Assembly (NCBI RefSeq): GCF_014859505.1 | Contig: NZ_JACUUD010000007.1 | Span: 1-55,807 of the forward strand | Source: Halomonas sp. | GTDB lineage: Bacteria > Pseudomonadota > Gammaproteobacteria > Pseudomonadales > Halomonadaceae | Length of the DNA stretch: 55,807 nt | Direction of reading: 5' to 3' | Shown here: positions 55,338 to 55,807 of the stretch, piece by piece | Layout: each line of letters begins with the position of its first letter | How positions within the stretch are numbered: position 1 is the stretch's first letter | Position numbers and translations under genes: made by a program | Notes under the pieces: generated by a model | What the model was told of the DNA's origin: nothing | Databases searched by the model: none | The model's input: the letters and a program-made list of their open reading frames with translations, nothing else

Positions 55338-55807
55338 ATGAGCGAACTCAAGCATACCCCGCTGCATGGGCTGCATGGTGAGCTGGGCGCGAAGCTAGTG
55401 CCCTTTGCCGGCTACGAGATGCCGGTGCAGTACCCGCTCGGCGTCAAGAAGGAGCACGAGCACACCCGCCGCGCCTGCGGCCTCTTCGACGTCTCCCACA
55501 TGGGGCAGCTGCTGCTGCACGGGCCGTCCCCGGCCGAGGCCCTGGAGACCCTGGTGCCGGCCGATATCGTCGGCCTCGAGCAGGGCTGGCAGCGCTATGC
55601 GCTGTTCACCGGCGAGGAAGGCGGCATCCTCGACGACCTGATGGTGGTCAACGCCGGCGACCACCTCTACCTGGTGGTCAACGCCGCCTGCCAGGAGCAG
55701 GACATCGCTCATCTGCGCCGTGGGCTCTCCGCGGGGCATGAGGTCGAGGTGCTAGAGCGGGGCCTGCTGGCGCTGCAGGGCCCGCAGGCCGCCGAGGTCA
55801 TGGCGCG
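55338..55807 (+). CDS. gcvT: Aminomethyltransferase GcvT (cut by window end)
   Basis: T protein of the glycine cleavage system, which transfers the methylene group to tetrahydrofolate and frees ammonia. About 156 residues of an expected 360-370 are visible, from [20 protein letters not shown], with [29 protein letters not shown] and GILDDLMVV typical of GcvT. GAGGGAGAGG precedes the ATG. It lies 78 bases downstream of the symporter gene. Confidence 0.96.
   Translation, partial: MSELKHTPLHGLHGELGAKLVPFAGYEMPVQYPLGVKKEHEHTRRACGLFDVSHMGQLLLHGPSPAEALETLVPADIVGLEQGWQRYALFTGEEGGILDDLMVVNAGDHLYLVVNAACQEQDIAHLRRGLSAGHEVEVLERGLLALQGPQAAEVMA

Overview
The window reads as a chromosomal segment of a high-GC, aerobic gammaproteobacterium, most likely a Halomonas-type halophile (family Halomonadaceae). 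This is inferred from the gene complement (TRAP uptake, BCCT osmolyte transporter, aa3-type oxidase operon of Pseudomonas/Halomonas layout, thrS-infC-rpmI-rplT-pheST-ihfA block) and strong GC bias at third codon positions. It was not tested by any search. No rRNA, CRISPR array, intact insertion sequence or prophage was seen; one tRNA is present.

Layout. 1-2797 (minus): TRAP transporter dctP-dctQ-dctM, with dctM cut by the window edge. 2966-5750: endonuclease IV, a Spy/CpxP-like periplasmic protein, an M48 membrane protease and a 37-residue ORF. 5993-11600 (plus): a tight three-gene operon for an SMC/condensin-like complex (1226-aa SMC ATPase, 228-aa MksE/JetB-like protein, 415-aa MksF/JetA-like protein). 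11830-14324: a four-part lipoprotein and a ChaA-type cation/proton antiporter, both of lower GC than their surroundings. 14808-15686: a Toprim protein resembling JetD/MksG. Taken together 5993-15686 looks like a rearranged Wadjet/MksBEFG plasmid-defence cassette with order C-B-A-(two unrelated genes)-D; this is the most interesting locus here.

15767-24767: Mn superoxide dismutase with a Fur-like site, RmuC, a DUF4236 protein, a hypothetical protein, an L,D-transpeptidase, tRNA-Pro(GGG), a BCCT transporter, a CidA/LrgA-LrgB pair, a helical phasin-like protein and a DUF2970 protein. 24903-32770: cytochrome c oxidase operon coxB-coxA-ctaG-coxC-(antisense DUF2909)-surf1-(Sco-like protein)-ctaA-cyoE, ending in a strong terminator. 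32834-36871: SLC13/DASS anion transporter divergent from cysQ, a DUF2489 protein and an OmpA-type lipoprotein.

37117-44246: the classical translation block thrS-infC-rpmI-rplT-pheS-pheT-ihfA, with infC apparently starting at ATC. 44361-48067: DUF2788 protein, flavodoxin, small membrane protein, nucleosidase PpnN and a LysR regulator. 48112-49736 (minus): sorA-sorB-like sulfite dehydrogenase and its cytochrome c, with a consensus-like promoter and a 21-bp tandem repeat in the leader. 49955-55807: glycine cleavage genes, gcvH-gcvP (minus) divergent from an alanine/glycine:Na+ symporter plus gcvT (plus, cut by the window end), sharing a 510-bp control region that holds two copies of a 23-bp element.
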